Below are positions 54,301 through 63,965 of a stretch of 64,000 nucleotides of DNA, piece by piece. The position numbers and the translations under genes are program-made. Origin of the DNA: Dryobates pubescens (Eukaryota > Chordata > Aves > Piciformes > Picidae); the NCBI RefSeq assembly GCF_014839835.1, contig NC_071642.1:6656052-6720051 (forward strand), read 5' to 3'. How positions within the stretch are numbered: position 1 is the stretch's first letter; each line of letters opens with the position of its first letter. The notes under the pieces are model-generated. The model did not search any database, was not told the DNA's origin, and worked only from the letters and a program-made list of their open reading frames with translations.

Positions 54301-57300
54301 CTGGCCTTGAACACCTCCAGGCAGGAGGCAGCCAGAGCCTCCCCTGGGCAACCTGTGCCAGGCTCTCCCCACCCTCGCTCTCAAGGATTTCTTTCTCCTC
54401 TCCCTTCTCAGTCTCCTCTTGACCTCGGAGGTCTTGCCCAAGCCAAGCCCTGCAGTGATTCCACGATGTCCTCCCTCGGGGAGCAGCTGATTCCTGCCTC
54501 CAGCCTTAGCCTGACAGCTGTCCAGGGCCTGGAGGTGGAGGAGGAGGTGAAGCTGCCTCAAGCAGAGGTGCTGCAAACCCACCTCTGCTTCCAGCAGCTG
54601 TAGAAAGGGGGAGCCAGGAGCCCCTGCCCTGCTCTCAGAGCCTGGCAGGTGGGGGATTTGCTGGTGGCACAGAGCCCCCCCCCCCCGCTGCTGTGCCATT
54701 AAGGAGCTATTAGTGGACAGTGCTGGCAGCTCCTAACCTCCTGGAACAGGTGGTGGAGCTCCCTGCCTGCTGACATCTAGGAATCCCCTCCCTGCCTCCC
54801 CTGGGGAGCTCACTTTGGTCACTGGAGCTGGCAGCTGCTGGTGTGGCCTTTGCCATAGCAGTGATCCCCTCCCCACTGGGAGCCAGCTGGAAGCTTGGCC
54901 CCGGGGGCCAGGCTGCTGTGGGGCAGTGTGATGTTGAGTCAGTGCTTCAGGAGGGTTGGGGAATGGACTGGCGGGGGTCGGGTTGGAAAAGATCTGCTCC
55001 ACCCCCAGGCCTAAAGAGCTGATTGTTGGAAGGGGATTTGGATGACCTCAAAGGGCTCTCCCAACCCCAACCCACTCCATGGGGCTGGAGCAAAGAGAAA
55101 AGCAGAGCCCTGCAGCCCCTTGCTGCATGAAGGTTGCTGCAGCTCCACAGCCAGGGCTCAGGTCCAGCCCTGCTCAGCTGCAGCAAGGCTCTTCCAGCAC
55201 AGCTTGCCTTGGCCCATGCCCCTCTGCCCCACACCTTTGGGAGGCAGTGGCTCAGGCACAGCACAGCTCCTCTCCTGCCAGGCCTGGCAGCAGCCAGGGC
55301 AGGGCTGCTCCAGCCACAGCTCCTGAGAGGCAGGGCCATGGAAGAGGCAACAGAGGCTCCCCCCAGGTGCTGTGCACGGAGCTGAGAGGCCCTTGCAGGC
55401 CTGCACAAAGCCATGGAGACAGAGCCCTCAGTGGGGAAGGAGCAAATGCTGCCCTGCCTGCCCTGGCCACCACAGCACAGCTCATGGAGCCATGGGGTGG
55501 CTTGGCTTGGAAGAGGCCTCTCAGCTCATGGAGTCCAAGGCTTAGCCCAGCCCTGCCAGGGCACCACCAAGCCATGGCCCTCAGCACCACCTCTCCACAG
55601 CTTTCAAAGCTCTCCAGGGATGGAGACTCCACCACTGCCCTGGGCAGCCTGGGCCAGGCCTGGACAGCCCTCAAGGGGCAGAAAGTGTTCCTCATGGCCA
55701 ACCTGAACCTGCCCTGGGGCAGCCTGAGGTCATTTCCTATCCTCCTATCCTTGTACCTTGGCAGAAGAGACCAACCCCCAGCTGGCTCCAGCCTCCTTCC
55801 AGGGAGCTGTAAAGAGCCAGAAGGTCTCTCCTCAGCCTTCTTTTCTCCAGGCTGAACAACCCCAGGTCCCTCAGCTGCTTGGATTTGGGTTGGAAGGGAC
55901 CTCAGTATCCTTTGCCATGCTGTTGCCTCTCCTTCCTGAGCTTCCCCAGGTTCTCAGCTGGCTGTGTTGGAGGCCTGGCTTCACCTTTGAGCAGAGGAAT
56001 GTAGGTTAGGTGTGAATGGGAACAGAAGCAGCTGCCAAAAATACCCTCAGGCCCTGTGGAAATGGGGCAAAAAAAGCCCAGAAACCTGCTGCTGGGGCTT
56101 GGACTCAGTGATCTCCAGAGGTCCCTGCCAGCCCCTGCCATCCTGTGATCCTACCCTCCTGTGATCCTGCTCCTGCTCTGCTCAGCTCAGCACAGCAGGC
56201 AGCTTCCTCTCCAGCCTTCAAAGCAGCTCTGCATGGCTCCTGGGGGGGAAGACTTTTCCCCCTCCCCCAGCCCCTGTGAAGGTTTCCACCTTTGCCAGCT
56301 GGGTCTGGCCACCTCCATGGGAGGGCTGCAACATGGCAGGTGGGCATCAGAGATCCCTGCTGCTCAGCCCCTCAGCTGAACATCAGGCAGGTGGGCAGCT
56401 GAGATCCCTGCTCCTCAGCCCCTCAGAGGAGCATCAGGCAGGTGGGCATCAGAGATCCCTGCTGCTCAGCCCCTCAGCTGAACATCAGGCAGGTGGGCAT
56501 CAGAGATCCCTGCTGCTCAGCCCCTCAGAGGAGCATCAGGCAGGTAGGCAGCTGAGATCCCTGCTACTCAGCCCCTCAGAGGAGCATCAGGAAGGTGGGC
56601 ATCAGAGATCCCTGCTCCCCAGCCCCTCAGAGGAGCATCAGGCAGGTGGGCATCAGAGATCCCTGCTGCTCAGCCCCTCAGAGGAGCATCAGGCAGGTAG
56701 GCAGCTGAGATCCCTGCTGCTCAGCCCCTCAGAGGAGCATCAGGAAGGTGGGCAGCTGAGATCCCTGCTGCTCAGCCCCTCAGAGGAGCATCAGGAAGGT
56801 GGGCATCAGAGATCCCTGCTGCTCAGCCCCTCAGCTGAACATCAGGCAGGTGGGCATCAGAGATCCCTGCTGCTCAGCCCCTCAGAGGAACATCAGGAAG
56901 GTGGGCATCAGCTGCTCAGCCCCTCAGCTGAACATCAGGCAGGTGGGCATCTCTCAGTCCTGCTCCTCAGCCCCTCAGAGGAGCATCAGGCAGGTTTCAG
57001 ATGCCTTCCAGCCCTGGGGAGCTGTTAGGACCTTCCATCATCACAAGAGGAGCAGCTTTTGGTTCTGCAGAGCTCTGCTGGCTGCTTCAGAGTGCCCAAA
57101 ATGAGCTTTTTTCTCCCCAAAGTGCAGCTGTAACCATCTGCTCCCCAGCCTTGTCTGTGATATCCTTCATCTGATGAGGAGCAAGGAGGGAAGTGGTGGG
57201 ATGGGAGGGGGGAACTCTTGCATTCAGTGTCCTTCAGCTTCCCTCTCAGAGGGCTGTTGGGAGCTGCAGAGATCTCTCTCTCAAGGTTGTCCCTGGGGAG

Positions 57301-60300
57301 GTTTAATCCTTCTTTGGACTTGAATCCCAGAGGGAGGCCTTTGGGTTAGGGACTCAGATGTGCAGGGAACAAACTGAGGTTGTCTGAGGGGGCTGGAGCA
57401 GGGCCAGGGAAGGGCAAGGAAGCTGGGGAAGGGGCTGGGGAACAGGGCTGGGGAGGAGCAGCTGAGGGAGCTGGGGAGAGGGAGGCTGAGGAGAGACCTT
57501 CAGGCTCTTTACAGCTCCCTGGAAGGAGGCTGGAGCCAGCTGGGGGTTGGTCTCTTCTGCCAAGGTACAAGGATAGGAGGATAGGAAATGAACTCAGGCT
57601 GCCCCAGGGCAGGTTCAGGTTGGCCATGAGGAACACTTTCTGCCCCTTGAGGGCTGTCCAGGCCTGGCCCAGGCTGCCCAGGGCAGTGGTGGAGTCTCCA
57701 TCCCTGGAGAGCTTTGAAAACTGTGGAGAGGTGGTGCTGAGGGCCATGGCTTGGTGGTGCCCTGGCAGGGCTGGGCTAAGCCTTGGACTCCATGAGCTGA
57801 GAGGCCTCTTCCAAGCCAAGCCACCCCATGGCTCCATGAGCTGTGCTGTGGTGGCCAGGGCAGGCAGGGCAGCATTTGCTCCTTCCCCACTGAGGGCTCT
57901 GTCTCCATGGCTTTGTGCAGGCCTGCAAGGGCCTCTCAGCTCCGTGCACAGCACCTGGGGGGGGCCTCTGTTGCCTCTTCCATGGCCCTGCCTCTCAGGA
58001 GCTGTGGCTGGAGCAGCCCTGCCCTGGCTGCTGCCAGGCCTGGCAGGAGAGGAGCTGTGCTGTGCCTGAGCCACTGCCTCCCAAAGGTGTGGGGCAGAGG
58101 GGCATGGGCCAAGGCAAGCTGTGCTGGAAGAGCCTTGCTGCAGCTGAGCAGGGCTGGACCTGAGCCCTGGCTGTGGAGCTGCAGCAACCTTCATGCAGCA
58201 AGGGGCTGCAGGGCTCTGCTTTTCTCTTTGCTCCAGCCCCATGGAGTGGGTTGGGGTTGGGAGAGCCCTTTGAGGTCATCCAAATCCCCTTCCAACAATC
58301 AGCTCTTTAGGCCTGGGGAATTTTGCCAGGGGTGGTCAACTCCCCCCTGGAGATTGCTCCTGAGCAAAGCCTCCACCTCCCCCCTCCGCTGGCGGGGAGG
58401 CAGCTCCACGTCAGCCTGCAAACAGGAGGACTCAATTGAGTGAACCTGGGAGGTGGGAAATGGGCTGGAAAGGTCAGCTGAGCTCCAGGGACCTGAGGGA
58501 AATGAAGAGCAGGGAGATGTCTTTGCTACACCACGGCCTGAGACTCCATTTGCTGCCAAGTTAAACAGCCTTGATTTGCCGGGCCGGGAGCAGGCAGGGG
58601 ACTCAGAGCACTCTGAGAGGACCCCAGGACAGCAGAGTGGGGCCAGGAAGCTCCTGCTCCACCACCAACTCCACCAAGGCCTGGGTGGATATCTGGGAGC
58701 TTTAGGTTTCAGCCCACCTCAGCATCAGCTGCAGTGTGGGCAGCAGGAGCAGGGCAGGGATGGTGGCCCTGGGCTCAGCCCTGGGGAGGCCACAGCTCGA
58801 ATCCTGGGCTCAGGCTTGGGCCTCCTGCCTCCAAGCAGGACACTGAGGGGCTGGGGCTGGTCCAGAGAGGGGCAAGGAAGATGGGGAAGGGTCTGGAGAG
58901 CAGGGCTGGGGAGGAGCAGCTGAGGGAGCTGGGGGGAGACCTTGTGGCTCTCTGCAGCTCCCTGAGAGGAGGCTGGGATGAGCTGGGGGTTGGGCTCTTC
59001 TCCCAAGGAAAGAGGATGACAGAAAATGACCTCAGGTTGCTCCAGGGGAGGGTCAGCTGGGCCAGGAGGAACAATCTCTTCCCCTTGAGGGTTTGCCCAG
59101 GGCGCTGGGGGAGTCCCCATGGCTGGGGAGCTTCCAAAGGCCTGGGGCCGCGGTGCTGAGGGCCGGGGGTTGATGGTGCCCCGGCAGGGCTGGGGTAGCA
59201 GTTGGGCTCCATGGTCTGCAAGGCCTCCTCCCAGGCACTGTGTGACTCCCTGAGCCTCTCCCCACGCTCTGTGCTGGCAGCAGCTTGCCTGGCAGACTGG
59301 CACAGCAGAGGAGAAGTCGGCTCCTCGTCGTGCCCAGCTCCTCGTGGGAGGGGAGCTGTGCAGAGCCAGAGAGGGAACTTACATAAAGTTCTTGGCTGCT
59401 TGGCATGGCCTCATATTTTATCTTGCATAACTGCTCAGGCTCCCAAGAAAAGGCAAAGCAGCCCAGGCCAGCAGCTTGGTGTGGACCTCTCCTGGCTGGT
59501 TGGAGGGCAGGGCTGCTCTCGGGGTCTCAGCCACACCTCCAGGAGGGTTTTGTTTCCTGCCTCCTGGGGGGGGGGTAGGGGTTTGCCTTCGTGGGGGTGG
59601 CTCTGGCTGGCTGAAGGCCTGGCCTGATGGAGAAATGTGCTGCTGAAGGTTTCCTCCTCTCTCCTCTCCCTCCTGAATCCTGTGGCCTGCCCTGGGTGGC
59701 CCTGCTCTGGCAGTGGGGGGTTTGGACTGGGTGATCTTCAGAGGTCCAAGCCCTGCCATGCTGGGATCCAGGATCCTCAGAGACACCTCCAGTGGGGGGG
59801 GCTGGACCCTTGGACATCATCCTGTGGCCTGCCCTAGGTGGCCCTGCTCTGGCAGTGGGGGGTTTGGACTGGGTGATCTTCAGAGGTCCAAGCCCTGCCA
59901 TGCTGGGATCCAGGATCCTCAGAGACACCCCCCAGTGGGGAGGGAGGGGGGTTAGACCTCTGGAGATCATCCTGCCAGAGCAGGACCCCCCCAGGGCAGG
60001 TGACAGGGGAATGTGTGACCCTTTGTGGCAGTGAGGGAGGGGAGAGCCTGGCACAGCTTGCCCAGGGAGCTTGTGGCTGTCCCCTGCCTGGAGGTGTTCC
60101 AGGCCGGGCTGGATGAGGCCCTGAGCATCCAGGGCTGGTGGGAGGTGTCCCTGCCCACGGCAGGGGGCTTGGAACTGGCTGATATTTAAGGTCCTTTCTA
60201 ACCCAACCCATTCTGAGTCTATGAATGCTTGAGCAGGTCTCTTTTCCCCCCCCTCCCCTTTCAGCTGTGGAGCTGAGCTGTCAGGGGAGCACAAAAGGTT

Positions 60301-62784
60301 GTCCAGCCTGTGCTGCTGGAAGCAGGGCTCTTGCTGAAGCCTCTTTAATTGGCTGCACAGAGCCAGAGCAGCCAGCAGAGCAGAACCTCCAAAGAGCCTG
60401 CTGAAAGAGGGCCACCAGCTCCCCTTTCATCCCAACCACTCCTTCCTCTCCCCTGTCCTACATTCCACCTTCTTTCAGAGCAGCTCTTCAGCTGCAAAGC
60501 CTCCCTTGTGCTGCCTGCTTTGTTGGGGTTTGGTGTGGGGGTTTCTTCCCCTCCCTTCTCCCTCTGCCCCTGGGTTTCTGCTGCTCCATTTGCATTTCAA
60601 AGGAGCTTTCTGCTCCTCTGTTGCTTTATTTGACCAGCCCTAGATGAAATCCAAGGTGGTTTGGCAGATGGAGATGGCTTCACTTGGGTGATGGGTAAGG
60701 ACACAGCAGCTTGATTTGCATGGGCAGGATCTTTTCCTTCCTCCAGCTGGAGCCCAGTGAAGTGCAGATCTGTCTTTCACTGCCTGACAGCAGTGCATCA
60801 GAAGCAGGAGCTGGGGAGGGAAGTGCTGGGGAAGGAGCTCCTGAGTGGGCTCAGCTCAGCGTGGGCTGTGCTGGAGCTGCTGCTTACTCAGAGCAGGCTG
60901 GCACCAGAGTCACTCAGTGCCTCTGAAAGGCCTCTCTGCCACCCAGAGCCTGGGGTGAGCTGCTGGGGTTGGCATCAGCACATCCCTCTGGCAGACCATG
61001 AGGCCTCCAAGGCCTGAAGAGTGTGGCCAGCAGGGCAAGGGAGGGTCCCCTCTGCTTCTCCTCTGCCCTGCTGGGGCCACAGCTGCAGCCCTGGCTCCAG
61101 TTCTGGGCTCCCCACTTCAAGAGGGACAGAGAACTGAGAGACTGCCCTGAGAGAGTCCAGGGCAGGCTCCAAAGATGCTGAGGGGCCTGGAGCAGCTCTG
61201 TGAGGAGCCAAGGCTGAGAGCCCTGGGGCTGAGAGCCTGCAGGAGAGCAGCCCCAGAGGGGAGCTGAGCAATGCTCAGCAAGAGCTAAAGGAGCTGTGGG
61301 GGCAAGAGGCTGGGGCCAGGCTCTGCTGAGTGGTGCTGAGTGAGAGGCCAAGGGGCAATGGGCACAAACTGGCACCCAGGAGGTTCCATGAGGAGCAGGT
61401 TTGGCACAGGCTGCCCAGGGAGGTGGTGGAGTCACCATCCCTGGAGGTGTTCAAGAAACCTGGGGCCATGGGTTGGTGGCCAGGGTGGTGCTGGGTTGCT
61501 GGCTGGACTGGATGAGGCCAGAGGCCAACCAGAACCATTCCATGATTCTGTGCCAAGCGTCCCCACTGAGGCAGGAGACACCTTTGGGGGCAGCATTCTG
61601 GGGCATTCATTCTGGTGGCTCTTAGCCCCCCCAGGGGCTGGCATGGGCTGCTCTGGCTGCTCTTCCCCTGTCTGAAAGCCTCACTGCAGGGGAAGTCTGT
61701 TCCTGGCTGCCTGCTCACCTCGAGGCCTCCCTACAGCTCCCTGAAAGGCTGGGGTCAGAGTGGCTGAGAGCAGCCAGGCAGAGAGGGCCCTGGGGGCAGT
61801 GGTGGACAGCAGCTGAACAGGAGCCTGAAGTGTGCCCAGGGGGCCAAGAAGGCCAATGGCATCCTGGCCTGGATCAGGAAGAGTGTGGCCAGCAGGAGCA
61901 GGGAAGTCATTGTGCCCTGTGCTCAGCACTGCTCAGGCCACACCTGGAGTCCTGTGTCCAGTTCTGGGCTCCTCAGGTTAGGAAAGAAGTTGAGATGCTG
62001 GAAGGTGTCCAGAGAAGGGCAACAAAGCTGGGGAGGGGTCTGGGGCACAGCCCTGGGAGGAGAGGCTGAGGGAGCTGGGGTTGCTTAGCCTGCACAAGAG
62101 GAGGCTCAGGGGAGACCTTCTTGCTCTCTCCAACTCCCTGAAGGGAGGTTGGAGCCAGGTGGGGGTTGGGCTCTTCTCCCAGGCAGCCAGCACCAGAACA
62201 AGAGGACACAGTCTCCAGCTGTGCCAGGGGAGGGTCAGGCTGGATGTTAGGAAGCTCTTCCCAGCAAGAGGAATTGGCTGCTGGGCTGTGCTGCCCAGGG
62301 AGGTGGTGGAGTCCCCATCCCTGGAGGTGCTCAAGCAAGGCTTGGATGTGGCCCTTGGAGCCATGGTTTAGCTGTCAGGAGGTGTTGGGGGATAGCTCAC
62401 AGGTTGGACTTGCTGCTCTGTGAGCTCTTTTCCAGCCTGCTTGGCTCTGTGGTTGTGAGGAGAACCTCCTCAGGACAACCTTCTTCTCCTCCTCCTTTTT
62501 CTGGGCTGCTTTCTTTCCCCCACCCCCTCACCCCCTTTCCCCGGTGGAAGCAGACGCGTTGCTAACTTCTCCACTTCCATTTCCAGCTGTCCCCTTCCCT
62601 CCCACGCAGAGGCTGACTCTGAAGGAGGTGTTTGAGGATGGGAAGCCAAGGCTGGATGTCCTCAAGAGCCACTTGGTGAAGGAAGGGCGGCTGGAAGAGG
62701 ACGCGGCGCTGAAGATCATCAACGACGGCGCTGCCATCCTCAGGCACGAGAAGACCATGATCGAGGTGGAGGCTCCCATCACAG
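42274..62784 (+). CDS. PPP3CC: PPP3CC, calcineurin A gamma, first two coding exons (5' partial)
   Basis: Catalytic subunit of the calcium/calmodulin-dependent phosphatase calcineurin, gamma isoform, enriched in testis in mammals. Exon 1 (42274-42325) and exon 2 (62587-62784) are separated by a 20.3 kb intron; the rest lies beyond the window. The spliced start [18 protein letters not shown] and [20 protein letters not shown] resemble human PPP3CC, and exon 2 ends [12 protein letters not shown] just before the metal-site GDIHG. Gamma rather than alpha or beta is inferred from the short MSGR start without a poly-Pro stretch and from the SLC39A14 neighbour. Confidence 0.94.
42640..43620 (+). repeat. 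51-bp G-rich minisatellite, PPP3CC intron 1
   Basis: About 19 copies of a 51-bp unit (gaggggcagatttgggcttg, gggggcacatatctgttcta, aattagcct). G runs of 6-9 in every unit. It starts about 315 bp after the exon 1 donor. The unit is unrelated to the 51-bp unit in SLC39A14 intron 1. Confidence 0.96.
43620..45365. other. PPP3CC intron 1, G-rich unique sequence
   Basis: Many long G runs to about 44560, then mixed sequence. A triplet region at about 45010-45080 has cctcctcc facing ggaggagg and could fold into a hairpin. No gene seen. Confidence 0.4.
45370..45505 (+). mobile_element. CR1 LINE 3' end (sense)
   Basis: caggctggaggtggctgtca, gtggccagggggcttggaac, ttccagccctggcacttctg. Confidence 0.85.
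45515..46190 (-). mobile_element. CR1 LINE 3' fragment (antisense), left arm of an inverted pair
   Basis: gccaggggcagggacacctc, catccagcctggctttgggc, tctcctggagcctccttcag, then gctgattttatagccagaag and tgtgctgggggccccaggtg. The part 45540-45910 is mirrored at 46610-46990. Confidence 0.88.
46245..46335 (-). mobile_element. CR1 LINE tail fragment (antisense)
   Basis: gattcacagagtgatttggg, ttggaaaaggaccttgcaga, gccatgggcaggggcac. Confidence 0.75.
46610..47005 (+). mobile_element. CR1 LINE 3' fragment (sense), right arm of an inverted pair
   Basis: gcataaaatcagctgcagca, aggaggctccaggagagctg, cctggcacaggttgcccagg, ccctgcccctggcagggggg. Confidence 0.88.
47100..47510 (-). mobile_element. Two CR1 LINE fragments (antisense)
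   Basis: 47105-47245 (cacagaactgctgggcttgg; ccatggccaccaaaccctgg) and 47335-47510 (gatcacagagtcagccaggt; gcacctccagggatggggac). Confidence 0.82.
47510..48420 (+). repeat. 41-42-bp minisatellite, PPP3CC intron 1
   Basis: About 22 copies of ctgagctctgctgtgggtgc plus tggggcagggggcttgggct and gg. The last two copies carry gagccctgctggggcag. Confidence 0.96.
48420..48960. other. PPP3CC intron 1, unique sequence
   Basis: A short repeat ccagccccgggggaggggtc (two to three copies) lies at about 48730-48785. Nothing else recognised. Confidence 0.4.
48960..49450 (-). mobile_element. Two CR1 LINE 3' ends in tandem (antisense)
   Basis: 48965-49180 (ggatggcttggaagagacct; cacaacctccctgggcaacc) and 49185-49450 (gaatcagtcagggttggaag; ccatgggcagggacacccca; aagaacttcctgctcacctc). 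Confidence 0.88.
49610..49714 (+). mobile_element. CR1 LINE fragment (sense)
   Basis: gttcaggttcagactgggtg and ggaggaagctcttgcccagg, the body of the sense CR1 that continues into the duplicated block. Confidence 0.7.
49715..50225. repeat. Right copy of the 0.5 kb direct duplication
   Basis: Same order and orientation as 39955-40490: sense CR1 end, tail-to-tail antisense CR1 end, ttttgggttggttttttccc, gattccatgagtctgtgctg, sense piece, then accatcaaagcatgaaggtt. Few differences by eye, mainly a short deletion near the right end. Confidence 0.9.
50225..50750. other. PPP3CC intron 1, unique sequence
   Basis: No repeat or gene recognised apart from a short CR1-like scrap at 50228-50275 (gatccttgaggtcccttcca). 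Confidence 0.4.
50755..51300 (+). repeat. 66-bp minisatellite, PPP3CC intron 1
   Basis: About five full copies of cagcccttccctgccccaca plus ccaagctgctggtgcctgat and ggaacccccccagagccaca and tccctg, then three shorter derivatives of about 57-60 bp (agcttcatctctctgtagcc). Confidence 0.95.
51300..51600 (-). mobile_element. CR1 LINE 3' end (antisense)
   Basis: ggttgggttggaagggactt, caaagctcctccagctccag, aggaaggtcttcctcatgcc. Confidence 0.87.
51850..52240 (+). mobile_element. CR1 LINE 3' fragment (sense)
   Basis: gagcagggctggggaggagc, tgagcctggagcaaaggagg, cccagggaggtggtggagtc, ctgggtgatcctggagggtt. Confidence 0.87.
52240..52845. other. PPP3CC intron 1, unique sequence
   Basis: No recognised feature. 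Confidence 0.35.
52845..53600 (+). repeat. 31-33-bp minisatellite, PPP3CC intron 1
   Basis: About 24 copies of gagggtgcggggtgggcact plus ggagcgcctgt or ggcagcgcctgt. The two length variants are interspersed, and the last copies have gggggttcagggtgggcac. Confidence 0.96.
53600..53925 (+). mobile_element. CR1 LINE 3' fragment (sense)
   Basis: cacccagcaccagaacaaga, tgtgccaggggaggttcagg, ggtggtggagcccccagccc, tctgttccagcctgcttggt. Confidence 0.87.
54180..54420 (-). mobile_element. CR1 LINE 3' end (antisense)
   Basis: ggttgggttggaagggacct, gaagctcagccagctccaac, cttgaacacctccaggcagg, tctcctctcccttctcagtc. Confidence 0.88.
54425..55000. other. PPP3CC intron 1, mostly unique sequence
   Basis: No recognised gene. 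A short CR1-like tail (cgggttggaaaagatctgct) sits at about 54978-55000, at the left border of the inverted duplication. Confidence 0.4.
55003..55837 (+). repeat. Left arm of a 0.83 kb inverted duplication
   Basis: Starts at ccccaggcctaaagagctga and ends near aaggtctctcctcagcc. The first 470 bp are not a repeat I recognise; the remainder (55475-55837) is an antisense CR1 3' end. The reverse complement of the whole arm is found at 57481-58318 with about five differences by eye. Confidence 0.95.
55475..55885 (-). mobile_element. CR1 LINE 3' fragment (antisense) inside the left arm
   Basis: tggcttggcttggaagaggc, cagggatggagactccacca, aacctgccctggggcagcct, tctccaggctgaacaacccc. Confidence 0.88.
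55885..56330. other. Spacer between inverted arms, left part
   Basis: A short CR1-like tail (gatttgggttggaagggacc) at 55882-55905, then unique sequence. Confidence 0.4.
56335..57000 (+). repeat. 51-bp minisatellite in the palindrome spacer
   Basis: About 13 copies of aggtgggcatcagagatccc plus tgctgctcagcccctcagag and gagcatcaggc. Two variants alternate irregularly (ggcatcagag / ggcagctgag; ctcagaggagc / ctcagctgaac). Confidence 0.96.
57000..57385. other. Spacer between inverted arms, right part
   Basis: Unique sequence, no feature recognised. Confidence 0.35.
57385..57830 (+). mobile_element. CR1 LINE 3' fragment (sense) at and inside the right arm
   Basis: gctggagcagggccagggaa, gaaggaggctggagccagct, tggagtctccatccctggag, atgagctgagaggcctcttc. 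Confidence 0.88.
57481..58318 (-). repeat. Right arm of the 0.83 kb inverted duplication
   Basis: Reverse complement of 55003-55837. A sense CR1 part occupies 57385-57830 and extends about 95 bp beyond the arm on the spacer side (ggctggggaggagcagctga). The rest is the unrecognised segment ending cagctctttaggcctgggg. Confidence 0.95.
58320..58710. other. PPP3CC intron 1, unique sequence
   Basis: No recognised feature. Confidence 0.35.
58715..59240 (+). mobile_element. CR1 LINE 3' fragment (sense)
   Basis: gtgtgggcagcaggagcagg, gaggccacagctcgaatcct, gagctggggggagaccttgt, ctccatggtctgcaaggcct. Confidence 0.87.
59240..59670. other. PPP3CC intron 1, unique sequence
   Basis: No recognised feature. 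Confidence 0.35.
59675..59960 (+). repeat. 140-bp tandem duplication containing a CR1 tail
   Basis: Two copies of a block with cctgtggcctgccctgggtg, gtttggactgggtgatcttc (CR1 tail-like), agaggtccaagccctgccat and ccaggatcctcagagacacc. The second copy is slightly modified at its right end. Confidence 0.9.
60030..60235 (+). mobile_element. CR1 LINE 3' end (sense)
   Basis: gagcctggcacagcttgccc, ggtgttccaggccgggctgg, aaggtcctttctaacccaac. Relatively intact tail. Confidence 0.9.
60240..61005. other. PPP3CC intron 1, unique sequence
   Basis: No gene or recognised repeat. Confidence 0.35.
61010..61560 (+). mobile_element. CR1 LINE 3' fragment (sense)
   Basis: gaagagtgtggccagcaggg, ctgagagagtccagggcagg, ggcacaggctgcccagggag, accattccatgattctgtgc. 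Confidence 0.87.
61730..62460 (+). mobile_element. CR1 LINE 3' fragment (sense), about 0.7 kb
   Basis: Begins in ORF2 (ggtcagagtggctgagagca) and includes ccaggagggcc-type codons (gggggccaagaaggccaatg), cagcactgctcaggccacac and the terminal tgagctcttttccagcctgc. Confidence 0.9.
62587..62784 (+). CDS. PPP3CC: PPP3CC coding exon 2
   Basis: Acceptor cttccatttccag, donor atcacag|gtcagg, phase 1 in and out. Encodes [40 protein letters not shown] and [20 protein letters not shown], the N-terminal part of the calcineurin phosphatase domain. Confidence 0.97.
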
Positions 62785-62834
62785 GTCAGGCAGCTCCCTC
62801 TGCCTCCACCCCAAAGCTGAGAAGCAAAATGGGA

Positions 62835-62925
62835 TGGGATAGAATAGAATAGAATAGAATAGAATAGAATAGAATAGAATAGAATAGAACCGAACCGAAC
62901 CGAACCAGACCCAGACCAGGTTGGA
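62835..62925 (+). repeat. (GAATA)n/(GAACC)n microsatellite at a CR1 tail
   Basis: Ten agaat pentamers followed by cgaac pentamers and agaccc, directly joined to the tail of the next antisense CR1. Confidence 0.95.
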
Positions 62926-63760
62926 AGAGACCTTCGAGATCATCACATCCAACCTATCCCCCAACACCACCTGATCAACTAACCCATGGCACCAAGCACC
63001 CCAGCAAGTCTCCTCCTGAACACCCCCAGGGATGGAGACTCCACCACCTCCCCAGGCAGCCCACCCCAATGGGCAATCACTCTCTGGGTAGAATTTCTTC
63101 CTAACCTCCAGCCCAAACTTCCCCTGGCACAGCCTGAGACTGTGTCCTCTTGTTCTGGTGCTGGCTGCCTGGGAGAAGAGCCCAACTCCCACCTGGCTCC
63201 AACCTCCCTTCAGGGAGTTGGAGAGAGCAAGAAGGTCTCCCCTGAGCCTCCTCTTCTGCAGGCTAAGCAACCCCAGCTCCCTCAGCCTCTCCTCCCAGGG
63301 CTGTGCTCCAGACCCCTCCCCAGCTTTGTTGCCCTTCTCTGGACACCTTCCAGCAGCTCAACCTCCTTCCTAAACTGAGGAGCCCAGAGCTGGACACAGA
63401 ACTCCAGGTGTGGCCTAACCAGTGCTGAGCACAGGGCACAATGACTTCCCTGCTCCTGCTGGCCACACTGTTCCTGATGCAGGCCAGGATGCCATTGGCC
63501 TTCTTGGCCCCCTGGGCACACTGCAGGCTCATGTTCAGCCTACCATCAACCAGCACCCCCAGGTCCCTCTCTGCCTGGCTGCTCTCAGCCACTCTGACCC
63601 CAGCCTGTAGCACTGCCTGGGGTTGCTGTGGCCAATGTGCAGCACCTGGCACTTGGCTGTGTTCAATCTCCTGCCCTTGGCCTCTGCCCATCTGTCCAGC
63701 CCTTTGCAGAGCCTCTCTGCCCTCCAGCAGACCAACTCCTGCCCCCAGCTTGGTGTAAAT
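62925..63760 (-). mobile_element. CR1 LINE, long 3' fragment (antisense)
   Basis: About 0.83 kb. On the minus strand near 63735-63263 it encodes recognisable end-of-ORF2 sequence in shifting frames ([50 protein letters not shown]). One of the least decayed CR1 copies here. Confidence 0.92.
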
Positions 63761-63784
63761 CTGAGCTGCTCCAGCAGGGGGAAG

Positions 63785-63965
63785 GGAAGGAATTCAAGAT
63801 CCCAGGCTGCCCAGGGGAGGTGGTGGAGTCCTCCCTCCCTGGGGGGCTTGGAGAAAGCTGTGGCTGTGGCACTTGGTGGCCATGCTGGGGTTGGGCTGCT
63901 GGTTGGGCTGGAGGGCCTTGGAGGGCATTTCCAAGCAAAACCAAGCCACTGGTTGCAGGGTGAAA
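63785..63965 (+). mobile_element. CR1 LINE 3' fragment (sense)
   Basis: ggctgcccaggggaggtggt, ggagtcctccctccctgggg, gttgggctgctggttgggct. Confidence 0.82.

Noticed and set aside
63263-63735. Minus-strand frames with sequence such as [15 protein letters not shown] as a possible host gene
   Set aside because: This is the end of CR1 ORF2, a truncated LINE copy, not a host gene.
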